From assembly GCF_014377975.1 (NCBI RefSeq), contig NZ_JACMOO010000006.1, positions 1 through 61,980 on the forward strand: a stretch of DNA of 61,980 nucleotides. The letters are read 5' to 3'. The DNA comes from Ferruginibacter sp. (GTDB taxonomy: Bacteria > Bacteroidota > Bacteroidia > Chitinophagales > Chitinophagaceae). The translations under genes and the position numbers were made by a program. Below, piece after piece: positions 27,344 through 36,869 of this stretch. Each line of letters begins with the position of its first letter. Positions within the stretch are counted from its first letter, which is position 1. The notes beneath the pieces are model-generated. The model was given only the letters and a program-made list of their open reading frames with translations. It searched no databases and was not told where the DNA came from.

Positions 27344-29749
27344 TCAATCAACTTCTTTCTCCGCCACCCTAACAAACGCAGCCCGTTTTGGTGCAGGCAT
27401 GGTGGAATAAATTCCTTTTACACCCTTCCAGATTACTTCACTAAATTCCAGATCGGGTACACGGTCTTCTTTGCTAAAATCGAAACCTGCAGATTTTTTA
27501 GAGAGCTCGTTCCATACCAAATTTTTCTCAGTGATGTCTACCTGTGCAGGCAATGCTGTAAACGTGGCTGCATCAGGCACCGCTGTAAAGCTGCGCCATA
27601 GCGGGGTTGCGGCCGCATCATACTGACTCATAGGCGCAATACCTAAAATCAATTCTATTGTACGCAAAATTCCGCTGGTAGTATACGGGGTATGATCCAC
27701 AAAATTTCTTTTTACATAAGGCCCCGCAATATAGACAGGGCTGCGGTGTGCATCTACATGATCCGGACCGTTTTGTGCATCATCTTCCAAAATAAAAACA
27801 ACACTCTCTTTCCATACCGGGCTTTTGCTCAGGTAATCAATAAACATACCCACAGCAAGATCGTTATCTGCAACATGTGCGAAAGGAGTTGGCCTTCCTT
27901 TTTTCATGCCTTCCGTATGATCGTTGATTAATCTAAAAGTATTCAGTTGTGATAATGCATTAATGGCTACCAAAGAATCAAAGTCTCTTTTCCACTGCCC
28001 TACCCTCGTGGTGTCTCTCACATGCTGGTCCCAACTGGTATAGAAGGGACAAAAATGATTTTCCAGCACAGGAATATTGGCTTTGTAATTATCTGCAAAC
28101 TCTCCATAAGTTCGGTAACTAACACCTGCCTTTTTACAGGCACCCCAAATAAAGTCACCTTTGTTATTGGCTACTTTCCTGGTTCCTTCTGCATCATATT
28201 CACCACCGCGGCCACCATAACTTGTTACCCAGTTCTTTTCAAGGTAATCAGTTGCATAAGCACCCAGACTCCAGTTATGACCGTCTGCACTTACTTCCCC
28301 ATCCACATAAAAATTATCCAGTAATACAAAATCTTTTACCAGTTTGTGTTGATTGGGTGTAACTTTTTCACCAAATAACACCAGGCTGGTATCGCCATTG
28401 CCTTCGGTTACATCACCCAAAACCTGGTCGTATGTTCGGTTTTCTTTTACAATATAAAACACATGTTTGATGGGAGAAGGGTTGCCGATTTTTTGCGGAA
28501 TAGGATTACCCTGCTCCCCCTGGCTGGTTGTTTCTTTTTCTTTGTTATAGGGTGTATTGTGATAAACCTGTTGTGCATACTCGCTTAGTTGTTGCGGTGA
28601 CGGGATATCAATCACACTCATGGTTCCTATAAACAACCCACCAATATACTGCTCTTTTACAGGTGCAGATTTATCATCTCCCTGAAAGACTACTTTGTGT
28701 TTTTCGTTCATTGGATTTGGCCCGTAAGGGTTGGCCTTTGAGGTAAAGCCCTTGCCGTTGGTAACCCATATTTTTTTACCTATTGCTTTTACACAAGTGG
28801 GATACCAGCCCACAGGAATAAATCCTTTCGACTTACTATCCCCTGGTTTGCTTACATCAAAAACCGCCAGGCAATTGTTATCGGCATTGGCAATGTACAA
28901 TGTTTTTTCATCGGGACTTAATGCCAGGGCGTTGGTGGTACTGCCGGGAGGTGCACCGGCAAACAGGGACGCTGACAGTGTTTCAATCACTTCTACTTTT
29001 GCTACATCAATCACACTAACAGAATTATCATTCGCATTGGCAACGAATAAATATTTTCCATCGGCGGTCAGGCAAAGATCATTGGGATTATCTCCTACTG
29101 CAACCTGCTTTGAAATGACTTTTTTATCCGTATCAAACACCACCACTTTATCACATCCCCAGCAACTGATATACAATTTCTTTTTATTGGGTGACAATAA
29201 ACAGGTATAAGCTTCTGCTTCCAGTTGTATTTTTTGAACCACTTTTTTGCTAAGCAGGTTTACGATGTACAATGCGTTGTTGTCTTTAGTTACCACATAC
29301 AAAATATGTTTCGCATCATCAATGGCCATGCCCGCAGGAGAAATTTTATTGGGCCATTTGGCACCCAATGAAATACTATCTTTTAATACCAATTTATTTT
29401 TCACAATGGCATATTTTAATATCCGGTTATCGTTTCCCCCCCCTGCATACAAATATTTTTCATCAGCGCTAAAAAGCAGTCCCAGCCAGCTTTTAGCAAT
29501 TTCAATATTGTCAATTACTTTTTCTGCAGCAATATCTATCAATTGCAGACTTTGGGTACTTTGACCGTTGTTGGTAACGGCCATCCATTTTTTACTTTTG
29601 CTTACTGCCATGTTCAACGGTAAATCGCCCAGCATAAAACTTTTACCTGCGGGAGATAATTGCCAGCCATTGGGCAGTGTAACTGTTTTTTGTGCGGTAC
29701 TGTTTAGTGCTGTCAACAATACCAAAAATGGGATATAATATTTTTTCAT
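27344..29749 (-). CDS. YncE-type beta-propeller fused to an alkaline phosphatase-like phosphoesterase
   Basis: This secreted fusion has 801 residues from the ATG at 29749, which starts a signal peptide (KKYYIPFLVLLTALNSTAQ). A longer frame upstream adds only 14 residues. Residues about 25-390 form a YncE/SMP-30-like propeller with repeats such as LSPDEKTLYIANADNNCLAV. Residues about 430-760 are a phosphoesterase of the phospholipase C/acid phosphatase type (HVFYIVKENRTYDQVLGD; later VFILEDDAQNGPDHVDAHRSP with metal-binding Asp and His). This two-domain arrangement is known in Bacteroidota. The substrate is unknown; a surface or periplasmic phosphate-ester hydrolase is likely. Confidence 0.9.
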   Translation of the reverse strand: MKKYYIPFLVLLTALNSTAQKTVTLPNGWQLSPAGKSFMLGDLPLNMAVSKSKKWMAVTNNGQSTQSLQLIDIAAEKVIDNIEIAKSWLGLLFSADEKYLYAGGGNDNRILKYAIVKNKLVLKDSISLGAKWPNKISPAGMAIDDAKHILYVVTKDNNALYIVNLLSKKVVQKIQLEAEAYTCLLSPNKKKLYISCWGCDKVVVFDTDKKVISKQVAVGDNPNDLCLTADGKYLFVANANDNSVSVIDVAKVEVIETLSASLFAGAPPGSTTNALALSPDEKTLYIANADNNCLAVFDVSKPGDSKSKGFIPVGWYPTCVKAIGKKIWVTNGKGFTSKANPYGPNPMNEKHKVVFQGDDKSAPVKEQYIGGLFIGTMSVIDIPSPQQLSEYAQQVYHNTPYNKEKETTSQGEQGNPIPQKIGNPSPIKHVFYIVKENRTYDQVLGDVTEGNGDTSLVLFGEKVTPNQHKLVKDFVLLDNFYVDGEVSADGHNWSLGAYATDYLEKNWVTSYGGRGGEYDAEGTRKVANNKGDFIWGACKKAGVSYRTYGEFADNYKANIPVLENHFCPFYTSWDQHVRDTTRVGQWKRDFDSLVAINALSQLNTFRLINDHTEGMKKGRPTPFAHVADNDLAVGMFIDYLSKSPVWKESVVFILEDDAQNGPDHVDAHRSPVYIAGPYVKRNFVDHTPYTTSGILRTIELILGIAPMSQYDAAATPLWRSFTAVPDAATFTALPAQVDITEKNLVWNELSKKSAGFDFSKEDRVPDLEFSEVIWKGVKGIYSTMPAPKRAAFVRVAEKEVD

Positions 29750-30000
29750 ACAAACTTTTAAATAAGTAATAAAGATACAAAATACAGTCATGCGGCATGT
29801 TTTGCACTACATTAAGTTAAAAACAATAATTGCCGTTTTGGTTTTTAAAATAAATTTTAAAAAAATAAACCGGCTTTGAATTAAACCTCATTCCAGGGAT
29901 GAAAGGAAAACCGGATTGATGTGGAAGTAACGAGGATTAAATTTTTATAAATACCGTTTATGAAAGGAATGTTGTACTTTAAAGTCTTAAAAATAATCTG

Positions 30001-31287
30001 ATGAAAATCTTGCTTTTTTTACTTTTCAGTTTTTTACTTTTTTCTGCGCAGGCGCAAAAAATAACATTGCTTAAATGCGGACAGGTGTTAGATGTTCGTA
30101 GCGGGCAGTTAAATAAAAACGTAATCATTGTAGTTAAAGGAAACAGTATTGAGAATATTTTGCCACCGGGTGCAATAGCAAAAATAAAAGCCGACACTGT
30201 AATTGATCTTTCCGCCTATACAGTACTGCCTGGAATGATAGATTGCCATACGCATGTTTTACTACAGGGTGATATTACTTCAGAAGATTACGATGTACAA
30301 ATTTTAAAAGAGTCTGTTCCCTACCGTACTATCAGGGCAGTGCGGAGTTGTAATATTGCTTTGCAGCAAGGTTTTACCACCATCCGAGACCTGGGTACAG
30401 AAGGTGCAGGCTTTGCTGATGTAGATCTGAAAAAATCAATCAAAAATAATATTGTGCCCGGGCCAAGGATGTTTGTGTCAACATTGGCCATCAACACCAC
30501 GGGGCATTACCCCATCAGCGAAAAAGACTATGCCTGGGAGCTAACCTTGCCAAAGGGCCTGCAGGAAATTACCGGTGCTGATGAAGCCCGCAAAGCAGTG
30601 CGGCAGCAGATTGCCCACGGTGCCGACTGGATAAAAATTTATGCCGACAGGGGATATTATAAACTATCTGATGGGAGTTACCGCAGCAGTGCAAATTTTA
30701 CCACCGAGGAGATAATGGCCATTGGCGACGAAACACTCCGAAGCCGCCGAAAGCTGGCTGCACATGCCGTAACAAGAGATGGTATTCTTGCCGCTATAAA
30801 TGCGGGTGCAGCATCCATTGAACATGGCTTCGGTATGGATGATGAATGCATTGCCCTGATGGTGCAAAAAAATGTATATTGGTGCCCCACCATTTATGTA
30901 AATGAATTTGTAGCTGACGGCCGTGCAAAAGGAGGCAGCCCTATCAATAAATATTTTGCTGAATCTGAACCTGCATTGTTTAAAAAAGCCATGAAGGCGG
31001 GTGTAAAAATTGCTTACGGAACAGACATCGGCGGGTACGACTGGAACATACCTGAATCGAAAGATTTTGAATACCTGGTGCAGTTTGGTTACACGCCGCT
31101 GCAGGCCATACAAACCGCTACCATCAATGCTTCTGCCCTGCTGGACCAGCCATTACTTGGTGAGCTGAAAGCCGGTAACCTTGCAGATATTATCGCAGTA
31201 AAAAATGACCCGTCAAAAAATATCCAGGCATTGAGCGATGTACAGTGGGTAATGAAAGACGGCGTGGTGTATAAATCTTCAAAATAA
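30001..31287 (+). CDS. Secreted amidohydrolase (imidazolonepropionase-like)
   Basis: This 428-residue amidohydrolase has a signal peptide (KILLFLLFSFLLFSAQA). The TIM-barrel metal site is complete: DCHTHVL for the first two histidines, an ADWIKIYADRG Lys region, HAVTRDG and EHGFGMDDE for two more histidines, and TDIGGYDW for the Asp. The N- and C-terminal strands form the small urease-like beta domain. Members of this branch include Xaa-Pro dipeptidases and carboxypeptidase-like enzymes exported by Bacteroidota. A peptide-like substrate is likely but not certain. The gene appears monocistronic. Confidence 0.92.
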   Translation: MKILLFLLFSFLLFSAQAQKITLLKCGQVLDVRSGQLNKNVIIVVKGNSIENILPPGAIAKIKADTVIDLSAYTVLPGMIDCHTHVLLQGDITSEDYDVQILKESVPYRTIRAVRSCNIALQQGFTTIRDLGTEGAGFADVDLKKSIKNNIVPGPRMFVSTLAINTTGHYPISEKDYAWELTLPKGLQEITGADEARKAVRQQIAHGADWIKIYADRGYYKLSDGSYRSSANFTTEEIMAIGDETLRSRRKLAAHAVTRDGILAAINAGAASIEHGFGMDDECIALMVQKNVYWCPTIYVNEFVADGRAKGGSPINKYFAESEPALFKKAMKAGVKIAYGTDIGGYDWNIPESKDFEYLVQFGYTPLQAIQTATINASALLDQPLLGELKAGNLADIIAVKNDPSKNIQALSDVQWVMKDGVVYKSSK

Positions 31288-31675
31288 AGTAATAGCTTTT
31301 TATTTTCCAATAATGATACCCCTATTCTTTTTATGCATTTAATGAATATAATCTGACTATTTCAGCAAACGGACTATAATACTACTAAAATAGCAAGTAC
31401 CTGCTGCAACAAATTTATCTTCGTTTATACGTATTTTTTATTGCAAGTAATTCTGGCTGTTTGGCTATACTTTATTTTATAGGCAGCATATGTCAACTTT
31501 ATTATAATTAAAAAGATATAAGCACCACTTCAATTTATCAGGAAAAAAATACCTATTGTAGAATTAATTGCCGCAATTTAATTCCTGTTTTCCCGTTTAT
31601 TCATTTGGCAAATATCGATACCTGTAGTAAAAGTACTGGCACGGTTTTATTGAAATATTGGTAAAACTGATAATA
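31288..31675. other. Intergenic region without recognisable gene
   Basis: This AT-rich spacer of almost 390 nt lies between the amidohydrolase and a short unknown ORF. I see no coding frame, tRNA, strong hairpin or repeat. Confidence 0.4.
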
Positions 31676-31927
31676 ATGAAGAAACATATTGAGCTTGTAA
31701 CAAATACCTATAAAATGAAAAACCAAATGCAAACTAAAAATACAACTGGCAAAAAAAGTACTCCTTACCTTTATACTGAATCGGATCTTGGAGAAGGATT
31801 ATTACATGCGGGTGTAAGCCAGCTTTACTGGATAAACGAGGTTATCAATAAAAAATTTAAATCTGCCGCTGTATTAACAGGAATGGCGCAAAAAAATACC
31901 CCCCAAAATAATCTCAGATATTTATAA
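31676..31927 (+). CDS. Hypothetical small protein, possibly frameshifted
   Basis: The family was not recognised. The frame from ATG 31676 encodes 83 residues, with a plausible folded part TESDLGEGLLHAGVSQLYWI. The frame ends soon after an A7 and C6 homopolymer run (31890-31904). Removing one A continues it into ISDIYKILSDCKEASCFKQ, which reads like a natural C-terminus. The annotated protein may therefore be truncated by a frameshift. An upstream TTG (31658) is a possible but less likely start. Confidence 0.4.
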   Translation: MKKHIELVTNTYKMKNQMQTKNTTGKKSTPYLYTESDLGEGLLHAGVSQLYWINEVINKKFKSAAVLTGMAQKNTPQNNLRYL

Positions 31928-31983
31928 GATTTTATCTGATTGCAAAGAAGCCTCCTGTTTTAAGCAAAAGCTTAAAGTGGCAC

Positions 31984-32784
31984 TCAATCTTCAAACACGA
32001 TATTACTCCACTTTTCAGTTAAATGCGTATCGTAAACACCATGACAATTTAATGCCATTGCAGGGTGGGGCACAATCTCAACACCTCCGGGCATAAATTT
32101 TTGGAACCTACCTAAAAACATTGTCCATGCATCTCCGCTGACCGGAGGCACAGCTCTTGCTTCATCAATTATTTTCAGGCTGTTCCACGGTATAGCCAGT
32201 TCCAAAGACCAGCCCTGGTCAACATCACTATTATCATTCAATGTTCCCTGAACCTGAACGGCAGTTTGCAAACCAGGCATGTCAAAATTTGTAAAAGCCC
32301 AGCGTATGCCACGTGGATGAGTGCCTTTCCAAAAACTTGCACCAATGCGGTCGTAATCGCCACCAAAAGTATAGGTCTGGTGCTGGTGTACATCAAACAG
32401 GGGTATATCAAATCTGCCATTTTTTATGTAAGCATCTTTCCATATAAAAAATACTTCGTACAAGGTATTTGCAGCATTTACCTCCAGCTCGTAATAACAG
32501 TCTTTGCCTTCTATAAAAAGCTCCAGGTCGTTTTCTAAAAAAATAATACTATCTCTTTCTGTAAGGGTTGCAGATACAAATGGTTCTTCAGCCCTAAAGG
32601 CAATGTATAAATAAGTGTCATTCCATAGGATAGCACACTGGGTATTATACATTCCGACATCGCCACTCACCATATCCACAAAGCGTTTACTCCAGTTTGC
32701 CTGTCGCCACACTTCCTTTTCAATATTACCGTCAATGGCAATGGCAGTGGCAATTTTTTTAGCTATGTAATCCGTCTTTTTCAT
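31984..32784 (-). CDS. Carbohydrate-binding family 9-like protein
   Basis: This 266-residue protein fits the CBM9-like domain proteins of Bacteroidota. Typical blocks are IDGNIEKEVWRQANW, CAILWNDTYLYIAFRAEEP, NDLELFIEGKDCYYELEVNAANTLYE and WSLELAIPWNSL. There is no signal peptide, which is unusual for a sugar-binding module acting outside the cell. It may have a cytoplasmic role or be exported in another way. It is transcribed alone and overlaps the possible 3' extension of the short plus-strand gene. The ligand is unknown. Confidence 0.85.
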   Translation of the reverse strand: MKKTDYIAKKIATAIAIDGNIEKEVWRQANWSKRFVDMVSGDVGMYNTQCAILWNDTYLYIAFRAEEPFVSATLTERDSIIFLENDLELFIEGKDCYYELEVNAANTLYEVFFIWKDAYIKNGRFDIPLFDVHQHQTYTFGGDYDRIGASFWKGTHPRGIRWAFTNFDMPGLQTAVQVQGTLNDNSDVDQGWSLELAIPWNSLKIIDEARAVPPVSGDAWTMFLGRFQKFMPGGVEIVPHPAMALNCHGVYDTHLTEKWSNIVFED

Positions 32785-32937
32785 GCCTCAATTTTAAATA
32801 AAAATACATCGAAAAAAGAGTAAAACTTTTACCATACTGCTTTCAATTTATTTTTTAATAAATCTATTTTGAAATTTTTTTTTAGAAAAGAAGTGATTAT
32901 GGCATACTTTTTTTGTTGGTAAGTAAAACAAATAATT

Positions 32938-33240
32938 ATGAAAAAGAATAAAGATGTTGAAGCTGACCCTATTGCCCCGGAACTGAAACATGACACAATG
33001 GAATATGCGGCCTCAACAGAGGGCGATGACCAATTGAACCTAATAAATGAAGATGACGAAATTACAGCAGATGAACTGGATTCGTTGGAAGAGGATGATA
33101 TGGAAGATGAGGCCTATGCACTGGATGCAGCCACCACAGACACCATAGCAGATGAAGATAATTTTTTAACCACACCAGATGATGTGGATGAACTGGAAAA
33201 TGTTGAAGAAGAAGATGATAAAGATGAATTTAAAAGATAA
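32938..33240 (+). CDS. Highly acidic small protein (copy 1)
   Basis: This 100-residue protein is dominated by Asp and Glu (for example DELDSLEEDDMEDEAYALD), with a short basic start and end. It lacks a signal peptide and hydrophobic core and is almost surely intrinsically disordered. It shares the pattern of an ITADELDSLEEDD-like helix with the acidic protein 400 nt downstream (TITKTELDLLDNAG), so the two are probably related. Function unknown. Such proteins in Chitinophagaceae lie near stress-related small genes, as here. Confidence 0.65.
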   Translation: MKKNKDVEADPIAPELKHDTMEYAASTEGDDQLNLINEDDEITADELDSLEEDDMEDEAYALDAATTDTIADEDNFLTTPDDVDELENVEEEDDKDEFKR

Positions 33241-33635
33241 TTTACGATAACGTAAAGTGGGCCAATGTTTGTTTACACGCTATAACAAACTTGTACACCA
33301 GTACCGTTTTTAGATTATTTTTTGAATTAAAATGTAAGAGCCGACTCTTTTTTATAGAGGCGGCTCTAGATATATGGAGTTGTTGAATGCCGGACCCTTC
33401 CATCACACACTTACATCCACAAACATAAGATGGATAAATTTGAAAGGAGATATCAACAATATCCAAATTGTGTACCACTTCTTAGCTAAATAAATAATAA
33501 ATTTAAAGACGCCATCCTGTACATCATATTATTATTTAAGGAAGCCAGCTGGATTTTATTTAATGGGCTTTGCAGGTAAATTATATTCTTTTTTATTGGC
33601 ACGCTTTTGCATCATTTCCTTATAAAAAATATACA
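33241..33635 (+). other. Spacer between the acidic genes, with one strong hairpin
   Basis: This is about 395 nt without a convincing gene. A stem at 33337-33348 and 33356-33367 (12 bp, one mismatch, 7-nt T-rich loop) lies about 100 nt after the first acidic gene and may end its transcript, though no T-run follows. A TAAATTTG box at about 33434-33441 could be a promoter for the second acidic gene. Confidence 0.4.
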
Positions 33636-34019
33636 ATGACAACACAAAAAAACGATAGCAATTCACCTTCGGATATAGTTGGAACAAATTCTTCAGAAAA
33701 GATCCGCAATTATGCTGCAGTCAACCCTGACGACATTATTTCTGAAAATAATGAAAAAGACAAGGACGCTACCATCACAAAAACTGAACTGGATTTATTA
33801 GACAATGCCGGAGCAGGAATGGAACAGGATGATATAAATGAAGAGAATGCTCAGGTAGACAACGAAGATGAAGATGGGGACGCACTAAACGAAGGAGGTG
33901 ATTTAACAGGTGGAGACCTGGATGTACCGGGTGCAGACCTGGATGATGCAGATGAAATGATTGGTGAAGAAGATGAAGAAAATAACAGTTATAGTGAGGC
34001 AGACCAGGGTGACCGGTAA
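33636..34019 (+). CDS. Highly acidic small protein (copy 2)
   Basis: This protein has 127 residues from ATG 33636; an upstream frame adds an unlikely aromatic stretch. It has a Ser/Asn-rich start, a TELDLLDNAGAGMEQDDINEEN region and a repetitive tail (GGDLDVPGADLDDADEMIG). It is strongly acidic and predicted to be disordered. The tail resembles small proteins that recur in Chitinophagaceae and Sphingobacteriaceae. The role is unknown. The repeated Asp-Leu-Asp pattern could bind calcium or other cations, but it lacks the spacing of an EF-hand. Confidence 0.65.
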   Translation: MTTQKNDSNSPSDIVGTNSSEKIRNYAAVNPDDIISENNEKDKDATITKTELDLLDNAGAGMEQDDINEENAQVDNEDEDGDALNEGGDLTGGDLDVPGADLDDADEMIGEEDEENNSYSEADQGDR

Positions 34020-34187
34020 TGTTTTAAAATACGACAAGATGTGTAAGAAAATTTTAAATAGGCACACATCCATACATCCAGGTAGTAGTAAACACTTTGT
34101 AATCTGGTTCATTTCTAACTATTACAAATTGTACTACCCGGCTAAATAATTAACCGGGGAGTATAATACTTATAAGTTATTCAATGA

Positions 34188-34388
34188 TTATTTTTTTGCA
34201 GAAGGTGTCGGTGATTTCTTTGAAGGCACTTTGGCGCCTTTCTCCCTTGCCTCTGAAAGTCCGATTGCGATGGCCTGTTTTGTATCGGTAACTTTTTTAT
34301 TTGATTTGCCAATTTTTAGTGTACCGTTCTCCATTTTTTTGATGGATGATTTTACACTTTTTTGAGCCTCCTTGGAATACTTTACCAT
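34188..34388 (-). CDS. DUF6496 small basic protein
   Basis: This 66-residue, Lys-rich protein contains the hallmark of DUF6496: a YSKEAQKSVKSSIKKMENG helix, SNKKVTDTKQAIAIGLSEA and a basic GAKVPSKKS tail. The domain is common in bacteria as a short cytoplasmic protein that may bind nucleic acid. The role is unknown. It is upstream-adjacent to a PfpI/DJ-1 gene on the same strand, separated by 25 nt, and probably forms an operon with it. Confidence 0.85.
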   Translation of the reverse strand: MVKYSKEAQKSVKSSIKKMENGTLKIGKSNKKVTDTKQAIAIGLSEAREKGAKVPSKKSPTPSAKK

Positions 34389-34413
34389 TGGTTAATATTT
34401 AAACGTTATCACA

Positions 34414-34998
34414 TTAATTAACATCACTGGGAGCAAGCGAATTTCTTGTTAAGTGAATACCTTCTGCAAATTCTTCAATAATTTTTTTATTAAAGGCCGG
34501 TAAATCTTCGGGGCTTCGGCTGGTAATAAGTCCGTTATCAGTTACCACTTCTTTATCTAACCAATATGCACCGGCGTTTGTAATGTCTGTTTTTAAAGAT
34601 GGATAAGAAGTCATTTCTTTTCCTTTTATCAAACCGGTTTCAATTAATAACTGCGGCCCGTGACAAATAGCTGCTACCGGCTTGCCTGCTTCTAAAAATT
34701 CCTGGGTAAAAGAAATAAATGGCTTTTGCATTCTCATTTTATCCGGGTTTATTACTCCACCTGGTATCAGCAAGGCGTCATAATCATCGCTGCTTACCTG
34801 GGTTATGTCTGCATCAACTGGTAACTCAATAGACCAATGATCTGCATCCCAGGCTTTAACCGTTTGGTGCGTTGAAATAATATGCACGGTAGCGCCTGCT
34901 TCTTCCAGTGCCTTTTTAGGGCTGGTAAGTTCTATTTCTTCAAAACCATTTTCTGTAATAATGGCTATTTTTTTACCAGTTAAACTTGGGGTTGTCAT
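34414..34998 (-). CDS. DJ-1/PfpI family protein
   Basis: This 194-residue protein is a class I glutamine amidotransferase-like protein of the PfpI/YhbO branch. The start KIAIITENGFEEIELTSPKKALEEAG carries the conserved Glu. The nucleophile elbow AICHGPQLL gives C112 followed by His. Relatives act as glyoxalases or deglycases against reactive carbonyls and are induced in stress; the exact activity is debated. It is the first gene of a two-gene minus-strand unit with DUF6496. Confidence 0.92.
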   Translation of the reverse strand: MTTPSLTGKKIAIITENGFEEIELTSPKKALEEAGATVHIISTHQTVKAWDADHWSIELPVDADITQVSSDDYDALLIPGGVINPDKMRMQKPFISFTQEFLEAGKPVAAICHGPQLLIETGLIKGKEMTSYPSLKTDITNAGAYWLDKEVVTDNGLITSRSPEDLPAFNKKIIEEFAEGIHLTRNSLAPSDVN

Positions 34999-35791
34999 AA
35001 TTTCTAATTTTTAATGAGGTGAAAATATTTAAATAGGTAGTAAAAAAAATCGTGCCGTTGATTCATAATTTTTTATGTAACAATTTTTTTCTGCGCAATG
35101 CTGTTGAAATCTTACTGAAAATTTTGTGCATTTTTTATGCCATGGGTAAAGGCGGTATTATTAAAATAATAGTTCACATTTTTTAGATGAAGCGCATCCA
35201 AAATTTCGCCTGTAAAAATTTTAAAAGTTGTTTTTCTATAACCAAAAAAATACAAAAAAAAGTACGATATGAAAACGGTAATAAATAACCGCACCACTGC
35301 TAATAATATCATCTGGCAGGAATGGGTAACTTATGCCGCAAAAAAATTTATGATTTACAAACTGTGTATAAACTGCCTCATTCCGCTAGCTAGCATACAT
35401 ACATACTCCCTGATTTACAAAAGTTTGGTGGCTGTCAGTTTATCCGGATAAGAAATACCCGACATTCTTTATGCCCAAAACCTGAACAGCCAATAGTTTA
35501 TTTCACAAAAATATTGTTGATATATTTATTGTTGCATACAATAAGAAACCATTTATACAAACAGCACACTTTGTCTGTTTCGGCAACAACATGTACCCTA
35601 AAAATCATCGGTTGTAATTTTAAAAGATACCGCTGGAAAAATATTTTCTGACTTATTTTACACATTATCTTGTGAGGGTTAGATATTCAATCGTACAAAT
35701 TCAAATAACATTATTTGATTTAGCAATGAACCTGCAAAATAATTTGTCAACTTTAAAATATGGAGTATGGTTATACGTCTGACAGATATAC
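34999..35791. other. Intergenic region without recognisable gene
   Basis: This is about 790 AT-rich nt between the DJ-1 gene and the decayed sigma factor gene. Short frames on both strands (for example 35112-35312 minus, 35269-35451 plus) show no family signature. One minus-strand stretch (EILDALHLKNVNYYF, near 35190) reads like protein but has no context. I see no RNA gene or repeat. It could hold further worn-out gene remnants. Confidence 0.35.
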
Positions 35792-36373
35792 ATGGAAGAT
35801 GTACTGACTATATTAACGGCGATGAGCGATGAGCATGACAAAAATATCACCGATATAATAAAAAGTATGAGCAAGCGCTTGCTTGGCTTTATTAAAAAAA
35901 GGGTAGCCAGTCCGTAAGATGCGGAAGATATTTTACAAGATGTACTGTACCAGTTTGCAGGAAACACGGAACCACTCAAGCAGGCCAGTAGTTGGTTATT
36001 TAAAGTAGCGACTAATAAAATAACTGATAGTTACCGTAAAAAGAAACTCCCATTGGCAGATGATATCTTCAGCCCGTCTTCAACAGAAGAAGATAGTTTT
36101 GACTGGAAGGAAATTTTGCTGCCATCTGATACCAACCCCGAAATGGAATACCTGCGCAATATATTCTGAGACGAACTTCAACTGGCCCTAAATGAGTTGC
36201 CGGCCGAACAGCGGGAAGTATTTATTTAACATGAAATGAGTGGCATGTCTTTTAAAGATATGGAAGCAATAACAGGTGTTAGTGTGGCCACACTCATCAG
36301 CCGAAAACGCTATGCGGTATTACATTTAAGAGAACAATTACACATTTTAAAAGATGAATTATTAAATTATTAA
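35792..36373 (+). pseudogene. ECF RNA polymerase sigma factor gene with three in-frame stops
   Basis: One continuous frame of 194 codons reads as an ECF sigma factor. The parts are region 2 (DAEDILQDVLYQFAGN, ASSWLFKVATNKITDSYRKKK), a linker, and region 4 (LNELPAEQREVFI, HEMSGMSFKDMEAITGVSVA, ISRKRYAVLHLREQL). It is interrupted by TAA at 35915-35917, TGA at 36167-36169 and TAA at 36227-36229. By family comparison these were probably Glu, Trp and Gln codons, which single base changes can explain. No frameshift has occurred, so decay appears recent. The next gene (36428) is intact and is probably the former operon partner. Confidence 0.88.
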
Positions 36374-36427
36374 AAATCGAAGCCCTCTCATTAAATTGAA
36401 TGACTACAGGCTTGCAAAAATAAAAAA

Positions 36428-36772
36428 ATGAAAAAATACTGGATTAAAAAAGGATTAATGTTTTTCGTCTTCTTTACAGCGATGTTGCTGCTGGTTGCAT
36501 TTATTGTAATGGGTTTATGGAACGCCCTGTTGCCGGCAGTATTGGGTGTAAATACAATTACGTTTATACAGGCGCTGGGTATTTTATTGTTGAGTAAAAT
36601 ATTATTTGGCGGCTTCCGGCGCGGTAGTTCCGAAAGAGGCAGGCAATGGAAAATGAAATTCCAGGAAAAAATGGCCAGTATGACGCTGGAAGAAAAAGAA
36701 AAATTTCAGTCGGAATGGAAAAACCGTTTTGGCGGAAGATGGAATATGCAGAGGCCTGAACCACTGATATAA
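36428..36772 (+). CDS. Small membrane protein linked to the decayed sigma factor
   Basis: This 114-residue protein has two hydrophobic helices (about 10-32 and 42-60), followed by a basic and charged cytoplasmic tail (FRRGSSERGRQWKMKFQEKMASMTLEEKEKF...). It lies 54 nt after the sigma factor remnant. In related genomes, small membrane proteins of this kind follow ECF sigma genes and could be part of their control. The frame is intact, whereas its partner is dead. No catalytic motif is present. Confidence 0.7.
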   Translation: MKKYWIKKGLMFFVFFTAMLLLVAFIVMGLWNALLPAVLGVNTITFIQALGILLLSKILFGGFRRGSSERGRQWKMKFQEKMASMTLEEKEKFQSEWKNRFGGRWNMQRPEPLI

Positions 36773-36869
36773 ATCAATAAATCCGGTGTATTATCAGGTA
36801 TAATTTTAGTGAAATCCTCTGCCTGTTGTTTTTTAAAAGTTACGATTTAACAACCGTATCATTCAATAA

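Noticed and set aside
34131..34162. Hairpin with CCCGG/CCGGG arms between the acidic gene and DUF6496
   Set aside because: Only 5 bp of strong pairing and no T-run; too weak to call a terminator.
35792..36373. Stop-codon reassignment or readthrough to explain the sigma factor gene
   Set aside because: All intact genes in the window end normally at TAA, TGA or TAG, and both TAA and TGA interrupt the same gene, so plain mutation is simpler.
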